A DNA stretch of 64,000 nucleotides. It comes from Saccharibacter sp. 17.LH.SD (lineage in GTDB: Bacteria > Pseudomonadota > Alphaproteobacteria > Acetobacterales > Acetobacteraceae). Positions 49,394 through 58,306 of the stretch are shown in pieces. A program made the position numbers and the translations under genes. Below the pieces are notes generated by a model. The model ran no database searches. It was not told the origin of the DNA and saw only the letters and a program-made list of their open reading frames with translations. Location of the stretch: NCBI RefSeq assembly GCF_009834805.1, contig NZ_WVHO01000011.1, positions 62,001 through 126,000 on the forward strand, given 5' to 3'. Within the stretch, counting starts at the first letter, position 1. Every line of letters begins with the position of its first letter.

Positions 49394-49765
49394 TTACTTG
49401 ATTTCGACTGTAGCGCCGTTATCCTCAAGAGCTTTCTTGATCTTATCAGCTTCTTCCTTGGTTGCCCCTTCCTTAACGGTCTTTGGAGCACCCTCAACGA
49501 GATCCTTAGCTTCCTTCAGGCCAAGACCTGTAATGCCACGGATTTCCTTAATAACGTTGATCTTCTTGTCACCAGCTTTTGCCAAGATGATGTCAAATTC
49601 TGTCTTCTCAACAGCAGCTTCAGCAGCAGCGACAGGAGCAGCAGCAACAGCAGCTGGAGCAGCCGCTGAAACGCCCCATTTCTCTTCTAGAAGCTTGGAA
49701 AGTTCAGCAGCTTCAAGAACGCTAAGAGCGGATAGTTCGTCAACCAATTTCGCCAGGTCGGCCAT
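49394..49765 (-). CDS. rplL: 50S ribosomal protein L7/L12
   Basis: 123 aa. The N-terminal dimerisation part ([25 protein letters not shown]), an Ala/Pro-type hinge ([22 protein letters not shown]) and the C-terminal domain ([36 protein letters not shown]) are standard. Multiple copies form the stalk that recruits translation factors. It lies 61 bp after rplJ over a gap able to form a hairpin with a T-rich loop. Confidence 0.98.
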   Translation of the reverse strand: MADLAKLVDELSALSVLEAAELSKLLEEKWGVSAAAPAAVAAAPVAAAEAAVEKTEFDIILAKAGDKKINVIKEIRGITGLGLKEAKDLVEGAPKTVKEGATKEEADKIKKALEDNGATVEIK

Positions 49766-49795
49766 GGTATTTTCCTCTATAAATGCATGTTAAAC

Positions 49796-49819
49796 AGGCC
49801 CCCCACAAAAAGGGAACCT
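49796..49819 (-). other. Stem-loop between rplJ and rplL
   Basis: In the mRNA AGGTTCCC (49819-49812) can pair with GGGGGCCT (about 49803-49796) using two T-G wobbles, over a loop that begins with five T. It has the same U-rich-loop character as the hairpins at rpsK-rpoA and tuf-rpsJ. Confidence 0.4.
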
Positions 49820-49826
49820 AAGTTAA

Positions 49827-50351
49827 TTAAGCGGCTTCCTTGTCGCCGGTTCTGGCATAGGCACCAAGAACACGAGCAAGCTGGGCGGCCGGAGCCTGAC
49901 TGAGGACTGCAAGACGTGTTGCTGGGGTACTGATCATACCAACCAACTGGCCACGCAGTTCATCCAGAGATGGCAACTCGGCAAGAGCCTTGATTCCATT
50001 GGCGTCAAGCACCTGGTTACCAAGGGCGCCACCAAGCACCTCCAACTTCTCATTCTTCTTGGCGAACTCGACCAACACCTTCGCCACGCCAACTGGCTCG
50101 TCTGCCCATGAAATGGCAGTCGGCCCTTTGAACAGCGGCTCTAGGCCGTCGAACTGGGTCCCATCCAGAGCACGGCTGACCAGCCGGTTCTTCGCAACCT
50201 TATATGTCGCTCCCACTGCACGAACGCGCTGACGCAGCTCTGTCGCCTCTGCAACGGTCAACCCTTTATTATGGGTGACAATCACCGTCGACGTGCTACC
50301 AAACACGTTTGTGAGGAACTCGACAAAGGCCCGTTTTTCCGTACGGTCCAA
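49827..50351 (-). CDS. rplJ: 50S ribosomal protein L10
   Basis: 174 aa. The start is placed at TTG 50351 because AGGAGA lies six bases upstream and the product then begins DRTEKRAFVEFL as in the family; a longer frame to 50378 has no such site. IVTHNKGLTVAEATELRQRVRAVGATYKVAKNRL and PTAISWADEPVGVAKVLVEFAKK are L10 signatures. L10 holds the L7/L12 stalk and in many bacteria binds its own leader to control rplJL. The 270-bp leader upstream would allow this. A TTG start could lower its translation. Confidence 0.95.
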   Translation of the reverse strand: MDRTEKRAFVEFLTNVFGSTSTVIVTHNKGLTVAEATELRQRVRAVGATYKVAKNRLVSRALDGTQFDGLEPLFKGPTAISWADEPVGVAKVLVEFAKKNEKLEVLGGALGNQVLDANGIKALAELPSLDELRGQLVGMISTPATRLAVLSQAPAAQLARVLGAYARTGDKEAA

Positions 50352-50621
50352 AACCTGTCTCCTCGTCAGTCTGATCACTCAAACTAAGTTACCCATAGAT
50401 CTCGCCCCGAGAATATCTCCTCACAACGAGATCCGCTCGCCTGTCCATAGAAGGGAACCCGCACCATGCACTATAAAATACATGAAAATACGACCTCACC
50501 CGTCTGACACCCGCGCTTCTTTCGAAGCATTAAAACGACCGTTACGTGCGCTCTTGGACAGGAAGGGGAAGCATGAACACCTCCCCGACACCACCCGAAG
50601 GCGGCGATTCCTATTAGACTG
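50352..50621 (-). promoter_or_regulatory. rplJ leader region with UUCG-capped hairpin
   Basis: The 270-bp gap between rplA and rplJ is long for this cluster. Just past the rplA stop, GCCGCC and GGTGGT (50605-50590) form a 6-bp stem with two wobbles closed by the stable TTCG loop. In other bacteria this position holds the L10 autoregulatory leader; a direct match could not be confirmed by eye. TATAGT at about 50470-50475 is a possible -10 element without a good partner. Confidence 0.4.
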
Positions 50622-51314
50622 TTAACCCTCTAAATTCGTCACATCCAAACGAACACCAACCCCCATCGTGGACGTTAGTGAAGCATTCTTGAGATATGTA
50701 CCCTTAGCACCAGAAGGACGAGCCTTCTGCAAAGCATCAATCAACGCTTTAATATTCTCAACCAGCTTAGCTTCGTCAAAGGACGCTTTACCAACCCCAG
50801 CATGAACAATACCGGCACGCTCTGCACGATATTCAACCTGCCCGGATTTAGCTGCCGCAATAGCACCCTTAACATCCATTGTCACGGTCCCCAAACGTGG
50901 GTTTGGCATCAGACCACGTGGACCAAGGATCTTACCCAGACGACCAACAAGAGCCATCATATCAGGCGTTGCAATGCAGCGATCAAAATTCAGCTCACCA
51001 GCCTGAATTTTTTCGGCAAGGTCCTCTGCACCTACGACTTCTGCGCCAGCAGCCAAAGCTTCCTCAGCTTTAGCGCCTCGTGCAAAAACGCCAACGCGCA
51101 ATGTCTTACCCGTACCATTTGGCAGAGAAATCAGTCCCCTTACCATCTGGTCCGCATGACGTGGGTCAACACCCAAGCCAACAGAAAGTTCAATGGTCTC
51201 ATCGAACTTCGCAACGGCATTACCTTTTACCAAAGAAACAGCCTCTGTCAGAGGATATACCTTGTTGCTGTCTACCTTGGCACGCAGAGCGGCTAAACGC
51301 TTATTTTTTGCCAC
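50622..51314 (-). CDS. rplA: 50S ribosomal protein L1
   Basis: 230 aa from GTG 51314 (product begins [15 protein letters not shown]), with GGAGGG eight bases upstream inside the end of rplK; the longer frame to 51392 overlaps rplK and is rejected. [53 protein letters not shown] and the final [17 protein letters not shown] are L1 hallmarks. L1 forms the mobile stalk that moves deacylated tRNA and represses the L11-L1 unit in E. coli. Four bases separate it from rplK. Confidence 0.97.
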   Translation of the reverse strand: MAKNKRLAALRAKVDSNKVYPLTEAVSLVKGNAVAKFDETIELSVGLGVDPRHADQMVRGLISLPNGTGKTLRVGVFARGAKAEEALAAGAEVVGAEDLAEKIQAGELNFDRCIATPDMMALVGRLGKILGPRGLMPNPRLGTVTMDVKGAIAAAKSGQVEYRAERAGIVHAGVGKASFDEAKLVENIKALIDALQKARPSGAKGTYLKNASLTSTMGVGVRLDVTNLEG

Positions 51315-51318
51315 AGTC

Positions 51319-51753
51319 TTAGCCCTCCACCACATCGAGACCGATTGACTTTGCAGAACCTGCCAACATACGGACAGCCCCATCAATGTCATTCGCGTTC
51401 ATGTCTTTGAACTTGGTTTCTGCGATCTCACGAAGCTGAGCCACCGTTACAGAACCAACAGAAGCCGTCTTACCGACCTCAGAGTTACCCTTGGTGATCT
51501 TCGCTGCTTTCAGAAGAAAGTAGGTGTTTGGCGGAGTCTTCGTGATGAAGGTAAAAGTGCGATCCGCATAGGCCGTGATGACGACTGGAATCGGCATACC
51601 TGGCTCAAGACTCTGCGTCTTAGCATTAAATTCTTTACAGAATTGCATGATGTTCAGACCACGCTGACCGAGCGCGGGACCAACTGGTGGAGACGGATTC
51701 GCCTTACCAGCCGGAATCTGTAACTTGATGTAGCCAACAACTTTTTTGGCCAT
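51319..51753 (-). CDS. rplK: 50S ribosomal protein L11
   Basis: 144 aa. [42 protein letters not shown] and [18 protein letters not shown] are the L11 signature. It forms the GTPase-associated centre with L10 and is needed for RelA stringent control. It is the first gene of the supercluster here; the usual upstream pair secE-nusG is missing and an efflux gene lies 126 bp upstream on the same strand. Confidence 0.98.
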   Translation of the reverse strand: MAKKVVGYIKLQIPAGKANPSPPVGPALGQRGLNIMQFCKEFNAKTQSLEPGMPIPVVITAYADRTFTFITKTPPNTYFLLKAAKITKGNSEVGKTASVGSVTVAQLREIAETKFKDMNANDIDGAVRMLAGSAKSIGLDVVEG

Positions 51754-51841
51754 ATCCGGGACTCCCTAATTTTTAGTTCCCGAACCGCGGTCTATACGGA
51801 GGCCAACCAATAGCCCCCTCCCGCGTTCGACATGGATGGCT

Positions 51842-51870
51842 CCCCTAGACCGATTTGGGCATACTGTCAA
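51842..51870 (-). promoter_or_regulatory. Candidate rplK promoter
   Basis: On the minus strand a perfect TTGACA (51870-51865) is followed after 17 bases by TAGGGG (51847-51842), a poor -10. It begins 10 bases past the stop codon of the efflux outer membrane gene and about 90 bases before rplK, the only such element in this gap. It would let the ribosomal cluster be transcribed independently of the efflux operon. Confidence 0.42.
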
Positions 51871-51879
51871 GAATAGCCT

Positions 51880-53484
51880 TTAAGGATGCCCTATATCATG
51901 CCCCGTCAAATCACTATCTTCCTTCGACGGTTCCAATCCATTCTCTTTCCCCTGTCCCTTAACAGGAACCTCTCCCGCAGCACGCGCATGATGGAGGTTA
52001 TCATATTGGAAAGGACCAAACGGATCTATTTCATTCACTTTCGGTAGAACGCTTGAATCCCAGCCTCCACCAAGAGCTCTTACCAAACGAACCGTCGCTT
52101 GGATTTGCGACATCTGCGCTTGAACCTCAAGCAATCGAGCACGTAATGCATCCTGCTGCGCAACGAGAGCATCCAAATAGTTCGTCAACCCTCCTGTATA
52201 GAGGGACATCGTCATGCTTTGTGTTCGCAAAGCAGCCTCAACGGCCCGTTTTTGTTGCAATTGCTCTTGATGAAAAAGACGTGTCTGACTGATACCATCT
52301 TCAACATCTTGAAAAGCACCCAGCACGACAGAGCGGTAGTCATCAACCCTTTCTCGATATTGCGACCAAGCCCGTTGGAGGGCAGCCCGGCGCATACCTC
52401 CTGTAAACAAAGGCTCTACAGCTTGAACCGCGACAGTCCAAAAGGCCCGCGAAATACTTGCCAGATCGAACCCGCTATCTTCAAATCCACCCGTCGCACT
52501 GAATGTAATATGCGGATAAAAGGCCGCACGTGACACCCCGATAGAACGAGCCGCTGCCGCCATTTGTCGCTCACTCATCGCAATATCTGGACGACGCTCC
52601 AATAGTGTTGAGGGAAGACCGGTCTTAATCTGCACGGTCGCAAAATGCATTCTTACATCATTGATCGGTTCGATATGAAAACCTGCTGGCACCGTGTTTA
52701 ATAAGGCGGCAATCGCATGCTCCTCTACCTGCCGCTGTGCCAATAGTCGGCTCTGTCCGGCTTGTGCCGCATAAAGTTGATTTTCCGCACGCGATACATC
52801 CAACCCATCACCAATAGCTCCCCCTTGACGAAGGCGCGTTATCTCAACAGCATCTTGGAAGTAACGAATGGAATCGGCATAAACAGCAAGCTGTGCATCA
52901 AGCCCACGTAGAGCTACATAGTGAGACGCCAATTCTGCCTCAAGGCTCAATCGCGTCAGTGCATATTCTGCAGCACTCGCTTGGGCCATATTCTTCTGCA
53001 TGCGCGTAGAGTTACGAATAGAATCCCAGAAATCTGGTTCCCACGTTGCTGCCCCACTATACATCACATTTGATTCATAAATGGGTGATGTACTGTTGCG
53101 GCTTAAATAGAGGCGCCTCCTTGAGCTTTTATTGCGGCTCATACGCCCCGACCCTGATATTTGAGGGTAGAGCTGGCTTTCTGTTTCCCGAGCAATATCT
53201 CGCTCTTGTGTGAAGGCTTCAGCCGCGGCCTGCAAATCAGGATTGCTACTAAGGAGCTTCGTCTCGAGTTGATTTAACAAGGGATCTTGCAATACTTCCC
53301 ACCAACGCCCGCGCTGCACCATATCGGCAGGCTGTGCGTCGCGCATGATTCCTTGACCACTCCACCCATTAGGATAAATCAAATGTGGAGGATGATAAGT
53401 CGGTGCAAGATCACACGACGCCAATAAAAAGCTCATCCCCCCTATTAAAAGAGCACTTTTACGGAGCCAATTACGCGCCGCCAT
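51880..53484 (-). CDS. NodT-family outer membrane efflux lipoprotein (second RND system)
   Basis: 534 aa. A lipoprotein signal peptide ends in the lipobox LASC near residue 24, then DLAPTYHPPHLIYP; two outer membrane efflux repeats follow, the second starting STLLERRPDIAMSERQMAAAARSIG. It is the TolC-like channel of the RND operon. It is the last gene, its ATG overlapping the adaptor stop by one base. The C-terminal 60 residues are hydrophilic and not conserved in type. No terminator is visible before rplK, so read-through into the ribosomal cluster is possible. Confidence 0.9.
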   Translation of the reverse strand: MAARNWLRKSALLIGGMSFLLASCDLAPTYHPPHLIYPNGWSGQGIMRDAQPADMVQRGRWWEVLQDPLLNQLETKLLSSNPDLQAAAEAFTQERDIARETESQLYPQISGSGRMSRNKSSRRRLYLSRNSTSPIYESNVMYSGAATWEPDFWDSIRNSTRMQKNMAQASAAEYALTRLSLEAELASHYVALRGLDAQLAVYADSIRYFQDAVEITRLRQGGAIGDGLDVSRAENQLYAAQAGQSRLLAQRQVEEHAIAALLNTVPAGFHIEPINDVRMHFATVQIKTGLPSTLLERRPDIAMSERQMAAAARSIGVSRAAFYPHITFSATGGFEDSGFDLASISRAFWTVAVQAVEPLFTGGMRRAALQRAWSQYRERVDDYRSVVLGAFQDVEDGISQTRLFHQEQLQQKRAVEAALRTQSMTMSLYTGGLTNYLDALVAQQDALRARLLEVQAQMSQIQATVRLVRALGGGWDSSVLPKVNEIDPFGPFQYDNLHHARAAGEVPVKGQGKENGLEPSKEDSDLTGHDIGHP

Positions 53485-54851
53485 TAGTGCCCCCTTCCCT
53501 GTACTGGTTTGGATTGATCATTGCTCCCATCATTCCCCGCTGATGGTGAGGGGTGATTACTCTCAATAGGCTCTTCTTCTTCCGGAGCCATAGCACCAGC
53601 ACGACGCAAATCGCCCGGGCTATCATTGCTCAAAGGCTTATCCTGCAATTGGGGAAGTTTGGGTTGCTCATTATATCCCCGCGTAGCAGGAACAACGTGC
53701 ACCGCATCCCCCTCCAACATATCCGCTGTAGGGTTTGCTACGATTTGGTCATGCACACTCAAGCCACTCAATATCTGGCTTGTAAGACCAAAGTTCACCC
53801 CGACCTGCACATTCTGTAGATGAATGTGGTTATTAATCACTTTCGCTATCTGCATCCCTTGAGCACGGAAGAGCAGTGCATTGGTTGGGATAATCAAAAT
53901 GGAAGGATCCCCAGGGGCCATAATATGGGCTGTTGCATAGGAATTCGGCCAAAGCATATCTTCATCATTATTCAGGGATAATTCTGTCGTCACAGTACGC
54001 GTAGCAGAATTGAACGCCCTCGCTGTTGCCAGAAATTCCGCTTTGAATTTTCGTCCAGGATACTGAGGAACACTGAGGTCAGCTGTGATTTTAGGCGAGA
54101 TAACACTCGCAAAGTCTTGTGGGACTGACACGAAAACACGGATACGATGAACATCCGCAACAGAGAATAATTCTGCAATGGACCCCCGAGCGCTTAAATT
54201 ACCCCCGGCAGGATTGACGTAATCCCCAACGTTAACCAAACGCGACGTCACAATTCCATCAAATGGCGCAACAATCTTTTTAAAATTCTCTAAAGCCTGA
54301 AAACGCTCAACATCATGGAAGGCCGCTTCAAGCTCTGCCTTTTGTGCTGCTGCATTCGCCGCCTGTACATCCACTTCCTGACGAGAAACGGCTTGAGTAC
54401 CGCGCAAAGCTGTCCACCGTCGGGTGGTTATTAAGGCTAAACGGTAACGTGCCATCACAACGTCATAATGTGCCTTCGCCGCCGCAAATTGTGCATCCAA
54501 ACTAGGAGTACTGATTTCTGCCAGAAGATCTCCCCGTTTCACACGTGCACCATAATCCTTGTACCACATCTTAACGTAGCCGGAGACCTGCGCATAAATT
54601 GGGGCTTCATACCATGCCGCCAAATTAGCAGGCAGATCGACTTGTCGAACCTTGGGGCCTGGCTGCGGGTAAACCAACGCAACACGTGGAATTGCCCCAT
54701 CTTCCGTCTCTTGTTTTATCTCTCTTGTATCGAGAGCACGCTGAATGAGCCCCCACCCAACAAGCACAATAATGACAACAATAATAAGCAAGACGATGAA
54801 ACGCGTCCGTTTCGGAGAACGACCTTGAGGTAGCTGAGACGAAGAACTCAC
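53484..54851 (-). CDS. RND efflux periplasmic adaptor (second system)
   Basis: 455 aa. A basic N-terminus and one helix (RFIVLLIIVVIIVLVGWGLI) anchor it in the inner membrane. The lipoyl halves (IYAQVSGYVKMWYKDYGARVKRGDLLAEISTP and KIVAPFDGIVTSRLVNVGDYV) flank an alpha-hairpin with residues about 125-195. A Pro/Ser/Glu-rich tail of about 60 residues (DDSPGD- and EEEEP-like composition) is unusual for the family. It overlaps the permease by four bases and the outer membrane gene by one, giving the transcription order permease, adaptor, channel, whereas adaptor first is more common. Confidence 0.88.
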   Translation of the reverse strand: MSSSSQLPQGRSPKRTRFIVLLIIVVIIVLVGWGLIQRALDTREIKQETEDGAIPRVALVYPQPGPKVRQVDLPANLAAWYEAPIYAQVSGYVKMWYKDYGARVKRGDLLAEISTPSLDAQFAAAKAHYDVVMARYRLALITTRRWTALRGTQAVSRQEVDVQAANAAAQKAELEAAFHDVERFQALENFKKIVAPFDGIVTSRLVNVGDYVNPAGGNLSARGSIAELFSVADVHRIRVFVSVPQDFASVISPKITADLSVPQYPGRKFKAEFLATARAFNSATRTVTTELSLNNDEDMLWPNSYATAHIMAPGDPSILIIPTNALLFRAQGMQIAKVINNHIHLQNVQVGVNFGLTSQILSGLSVHDQIVANPTADMLEGDAVHVVPATRGYNEQPKLPQLQDKPLSNDSPGDLRRAGAMAPEEEEPIESNHPSPSAGNDGSNDQSKPVQGRGH

Positions 54852-57800
54852 GGACGGCCCCCTTCTTGAAGCGCTGTTTTTCTAGATGTCGGTTTATTGG
54901 ATTTTTCATGCATAACGGCAAAGACACAGGGGACAAAAAGTAAGGTTGCAACCGTTGCAACCATCAGTCCACCGATCACCGCCTTACCGAGCGGTGCATT
55001 GGAAGAGTTACTGATCGACATGGGGATCATCCCGATCATCATTGCCAATGCAGTCATCATAACAGGACGAATACGCTCATACCCTGCTTCAAGAGCGGCT
55101 TTAATCGCATCCCCATGCTCTTCTAAACGCTCACGCGCGAAAGCAACAACCAAAATAGCGTTTGCTGTTGCGGTTCCCATACACATGATCGCTCCCGTCA
55201 AAGCAGGCACGGATAATGTCGTATGCGTAAGGAACAAGCTCCAGGCAATACCTCCCAACGCCCCAGGCAGAGCCATAACGATCACAAACGGATCCAACCA
55301 TGATTGGAAGTTCACGACGATAATGAGATAAACCAACGCAATAGACAGAGCGAGACCACCAATTAATTGGCTATACGCACCGTTCATTGTCACGGCTTGA
55401 CCACGGACGACCATGCCCGAACCGTGCGGCAAAAAAGCACGCTCTTGCGCTACAATCTTATTAACTTGCCGAGATATTGTTCCCAGGTCTACCCCTTCTG
55501 GGCTCGCATAGATATCGAAAACAGGCATGATATTATAGTGAGAAACCTCAGCTGGTGTACCTGTCTCCACAAAATGGCTCACCCCACCCAAAAGCTGCAT
55601 TATCTGATTTTGAGGGTTCCCATCACCACGGTCCACGGGCACCTTTTCAAGGTCATTGAGCGTCTGCAAATAATTGGCCGGTGTCTGAACATCAATAAGC
55701 TGGGACGTCCCTTGAGAGTTCAGATAGTAAGTCTGACCAACCTGGGCACTTCCCGACAATGTCACCAAGGCATTATAGGCAACATCACGCTCCGTCACCC
55801 CGGTACCAATAGCAAAGCTACGATGGGCATTAATCAGCAGCGTAGGCTGCGTCATTGGCTCCTGCACCGTAACATCAGCTACCCCCGTGATGTGACGTAA
55901 TTTCTGCGCCAACTTTACAGAAAAAGCATAGTTATCTTGCAGATTACGGCCAACCACCTGCACATCAATAGGAGATGGGAGACCAAAATTGAGAATCTTA
56001 GATGTGAGATCCCCCGGTTGGAATGTAAATACAGTCCCCGGGAAAGAGTCATTCAGCCCGCGACGGAGAAGACGGCGATATTCCGGAATGGGGCTCTCAT
56101 CATTCTTCAACTGGATGGTGATATCACAATCTTGCGCACCCGTTGTTGGGGATGGAACCATCGCCTGGTTAAGCTGACTCATGGGAAGACCGCAATTATT
56201 CACGACACTTTCAACTTGTCCCGCCAAAAGCTGACGTATCCTACGCTCTACTAACCCATTAATTTTAGCCGTTTCTTCAATACGCGTACCTATAGGAGCG
56301 CGCATATGCATCTGCAACGTGCCTGACTTAACTTCAGGAAAGAAATTTTGCCCAACAAAGAGCAAAAGCAGGAGCGATGACACCGAGCCCAGCATAAAGA
56401 TCGCTATAAAGCGTCTCCGTATATTCACAAGGCTTGTCAGAACATTGTGATAGGCTCCTCGGAAACGCTCAAACCCTGCCTCAAACCCTCTCTGAAACCG
56501 ACCGAAAAAACCAGGATTTTTCTTCTGTGCGTTGGGGTCTCTTTGCTGCCTTACCTGCTCTGCAAGCAACCAGTTCGCCATCGTCGGAACAAGGGTTCGT
56601 GACAAAATAAATGACGCAATCATCGCAAAAATAATGGCTTCAGCCATCGGCATGAAGAGCCATCCCGCGACACCGGTCAACTCGAACAAAGGTAACCACA
56701 CAATACAAATACATGTCGTGGAAACAAATGTCGGGATAACGATCTGGTTCGCAGCATCAATGATGGCATGTTCAAGCTCTTTACCCATATGCAAATGGGC
56801 ATCAATATTCTCAATCATCACTGTTGCATCATCAACGAGAATACCAACCGCTAGAGCCAATCCACCCAACGTCATCACGTTAATCGACTGCCCTGCTATA
56901 CTCAGCCCGATAAGAGCCGAAAGCATGGCCAAAGGAATGGAGGTCGCAACAATCAACGTTGACCGCCACGAGCCCAAGAAAAGGAGGACCGTCAAACTGG
57001 TTAGAAGTGCGGCGGTAATCATCTCACGCACAACGTCAATAACAGACTCTTTCACGAAGCTCGAAGCATCCGTTAAGATACTCATCGTTGTGCCTTTGGG
57101 TAAGGTCTTTTGAACATCTGGTAGGATCTTCTTAATCCCACTCACAACATCCAATGTGGATGCATTCCCACTCTTGAGCACAACAATCATAACGGATTGA
57201 TGCCCACGCACCAAAACGGCATTCATCTGTGGAGGGCCGCCTTTATGCACCCATGCAACATCACGCAAATATATGACCGAGTTCCCAACCTGCTTGATGG
57301 GCATTCGATTAAAAGCATCAATATCCATAGGCGATGAGTTGGTACGCACCATTAAATCCTGTGCACCAACTTTTTGATCCCCGCCCGGTAACACAATATT
57401 TTGCTGGTTAAGAGCCGTCGCGACATCCACAGGAGAAAGCCGATGAGCCAGCAATTTGGTCGGATCAATATCCACCATGATGTCAGCCGCGATACCACCA
57501 TAAGGGCTCGGTATTGCAGTTCCCGGCACCGAAACCAATTCAGGACGGATGAGGTTAGACGCCATATTATAAATTTCCGAACTCGACATGTTCGGATTAT
57601 TAACCTGCAAGGTCAGCACAGGAACGGAGGAAGCATCTAACGCAATAATAAGCGGAGGTGTCGCGCCTGTAGGTAGCTGCTTAATAACTGTTTGCGATAC
57701 AGAGGTAATCTGCGTTTGAGCAACTGCTGTATTCGTACCGGGTTGGAAAAAAATCTTCACCACACCGCGGCCGTAGTAAGAGCTACTTTCAATATGCTCG

Positions 57801-58036
57801 ATATTACTAACCGTCGCTGTTAGTGTTCGCTCATAATAATAGACAATACGCCCTGACATTTCCTCAGGCATAAGGCCTGTATAGGACCAAACAGCTGCGA
57901 CGATAGGAATTTTAATACTTGGAAAAACATCTGTCGGTGTTCCCAAGATGGCTCGAATACCAAAAATAACGATGACAATCGACAAAACGACGAACGTATA
58001 CGGGCGGCGCAATGCCGTAACGACAATAGCGTTCAT
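54848..58036 (-). CDS. RND efflux permease, AcrB/HAE1-like (second system)
   Basis: 1062 aa. The N-terminal helix (ALRRPYTFVVLSIVIVIFGIRAIL), two large periplasmic loops and twelve helices follow the RND plan. Helix 4 contains GGLALAVGILVDDATVMIENI with the paired aspartates of the proton relay. The first loop has YYYERTLTATVSNIEHIESSSYYG and differs from the MdtB/C proteins, so this is a separate subfamily. Substrates cannot be named. It is first in a tightly overlapped three-gene operon and lies downstream of a two-component system. Confidence 0.9.
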   Translation of the reverse strand: MNAIVVTALRRPYTFVVLSIVIVIFGIRAILGTPTDVFPSIKIPIVAAVWSYTGLMPEEMSGRIVYYYERTLTATVSNIEHIESSSYYGRGVVKIFFQPGTNTAVAQTQITSVSQTVIKQLPTGATPPLIIALDASSVPVLTLQVNNPNMSSSEIYNMASNLIRPELVSVPGTAIPSPYGGIAADIMVDIDPTKLLAHRLSPVDVATALNQQNIVLPGGDQKVGAQDLMVRTNSSPMDIDAFNRMPIKQVGNSVIYLRDVAWVHKGGPPQMNAVLVRGHQSVMIVVLKSGNASTLDVVSGIKKILPDVQKTLPKGTTMSILTDASSFVKESVIDVVREMITAALLTSLTVLLFLGSWRSTLIVATSIPLAMLSALIGLSIAGQSINVMTLGGLALAVGILVDDATVMIENIDAHLHMGKELEHAIIDAANQIVIPTFVSTTCICIVWLPLFELTGVAGWLFMPMAEAIIFAMIASFILSRTLVPTMANWLLAEQVRQQRDPNAQKKNPGFFGRFQRGFEAGFERFRGAYHNVLTSLVNIRRRFIAIFMLGSVSSLLLLLFVGQNFFPEVKSGTLQMHMRAPIGTRIEETAKINGLVERRIRQLLAGQVESVVNNCGLPMSQLNQAMVPSPTTGAQDCDITIQLKNDESPIPEYRRLLRRGLNDSFPGTVFTFQPGDLTSKILNFGLPSPIDVQVVGRNLQDNYAFSVKLAQKLRHITGVADVTVQEPMTQPTLLINAHRSFAIGTGVTERDVAYNALVTLSGSAQVGQTYYLNSQGTSQLIDVQTPANYLQTLNDLEKVPVDRGDGNPQNQIMQLLGGVSHFVETGTPAEVSHYNIMPVFDIYASPEGVDLGTISRQVNKIVAQERAFLPHGSGMVVRGQAVTMNGAYSQLIGGLALSIALVYLIIVVNFQSWLDPFVIVMALPGALGGIAWSLFLTHTTLSVPALTGAIMCMGTATANAILVVAFARERLEEHGDAIKAALEAGYERIRPVMMTALAMMIGMIPMSISNSSNAPLGKAVIGGLMVATVATLLFVPCVFAVMHEKSNKPTSRKTALQEGGRP

Positions 58037-58122
58037 CAGGCGACATCACCGCCATAGGTAACCACCTGCATCCTTCGCTCTCCCCGGCCCGTCGTTATCC
58101 TCACGCAGCATCACTCCTTTGC

Positions 58123-58170
58123 GAACAATCTCACCAACTGACTCTCGTCAAAACATGTCATCACAATGAC
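58123..58170 (-). promoter_or_regulatory. Candidate promoter and operator of the second RND operon
   Basis: On the minus strand TTGACG (58151-58146) and TTGTTC (58128-58123) are 17 bp apart, about 87 bases before the permease start. Immediately upstream lies an inverted repeat GTCAT-CACA-ATGAC (58157-58170), well placed for an activator or repressor. Both are read by eye only. Confidence 0.35.
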
Positions 58171-58281
58171 AAAGCAACCCCCTCAAGAGTTTCACTCACA
58201 TCGACAGACATATTAACGACCTATAAGGCCGCACGGCAAAAGAAAGAATGCCTTTTCCATTGAAAAGAATTTTACACACCT

Positions 58282-58306
58282 AAAGACCCCTTCTCCTCAA
58301 AGGGTC
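58282..58306 (-). terminator. Weak terminator overlapping the histidine kinase stop codon
   Basis: Minus strand GACCCTTT (58306-58299) pairs with AAGGGGTC (58292-58285) with one wobble over a 6-base loop, followed by TTT. It would separate the two-component genes from the RND operon, though imperfectly. Confidence 0.4.

Noticed and set aside
55367-55900. 177-codon plus-strand frame opposite the second RND permease
   Set aside because: A shadow of the permease gene; composition is not protein-like (many His, Arg, Thr, Asn) and no domain is seen.
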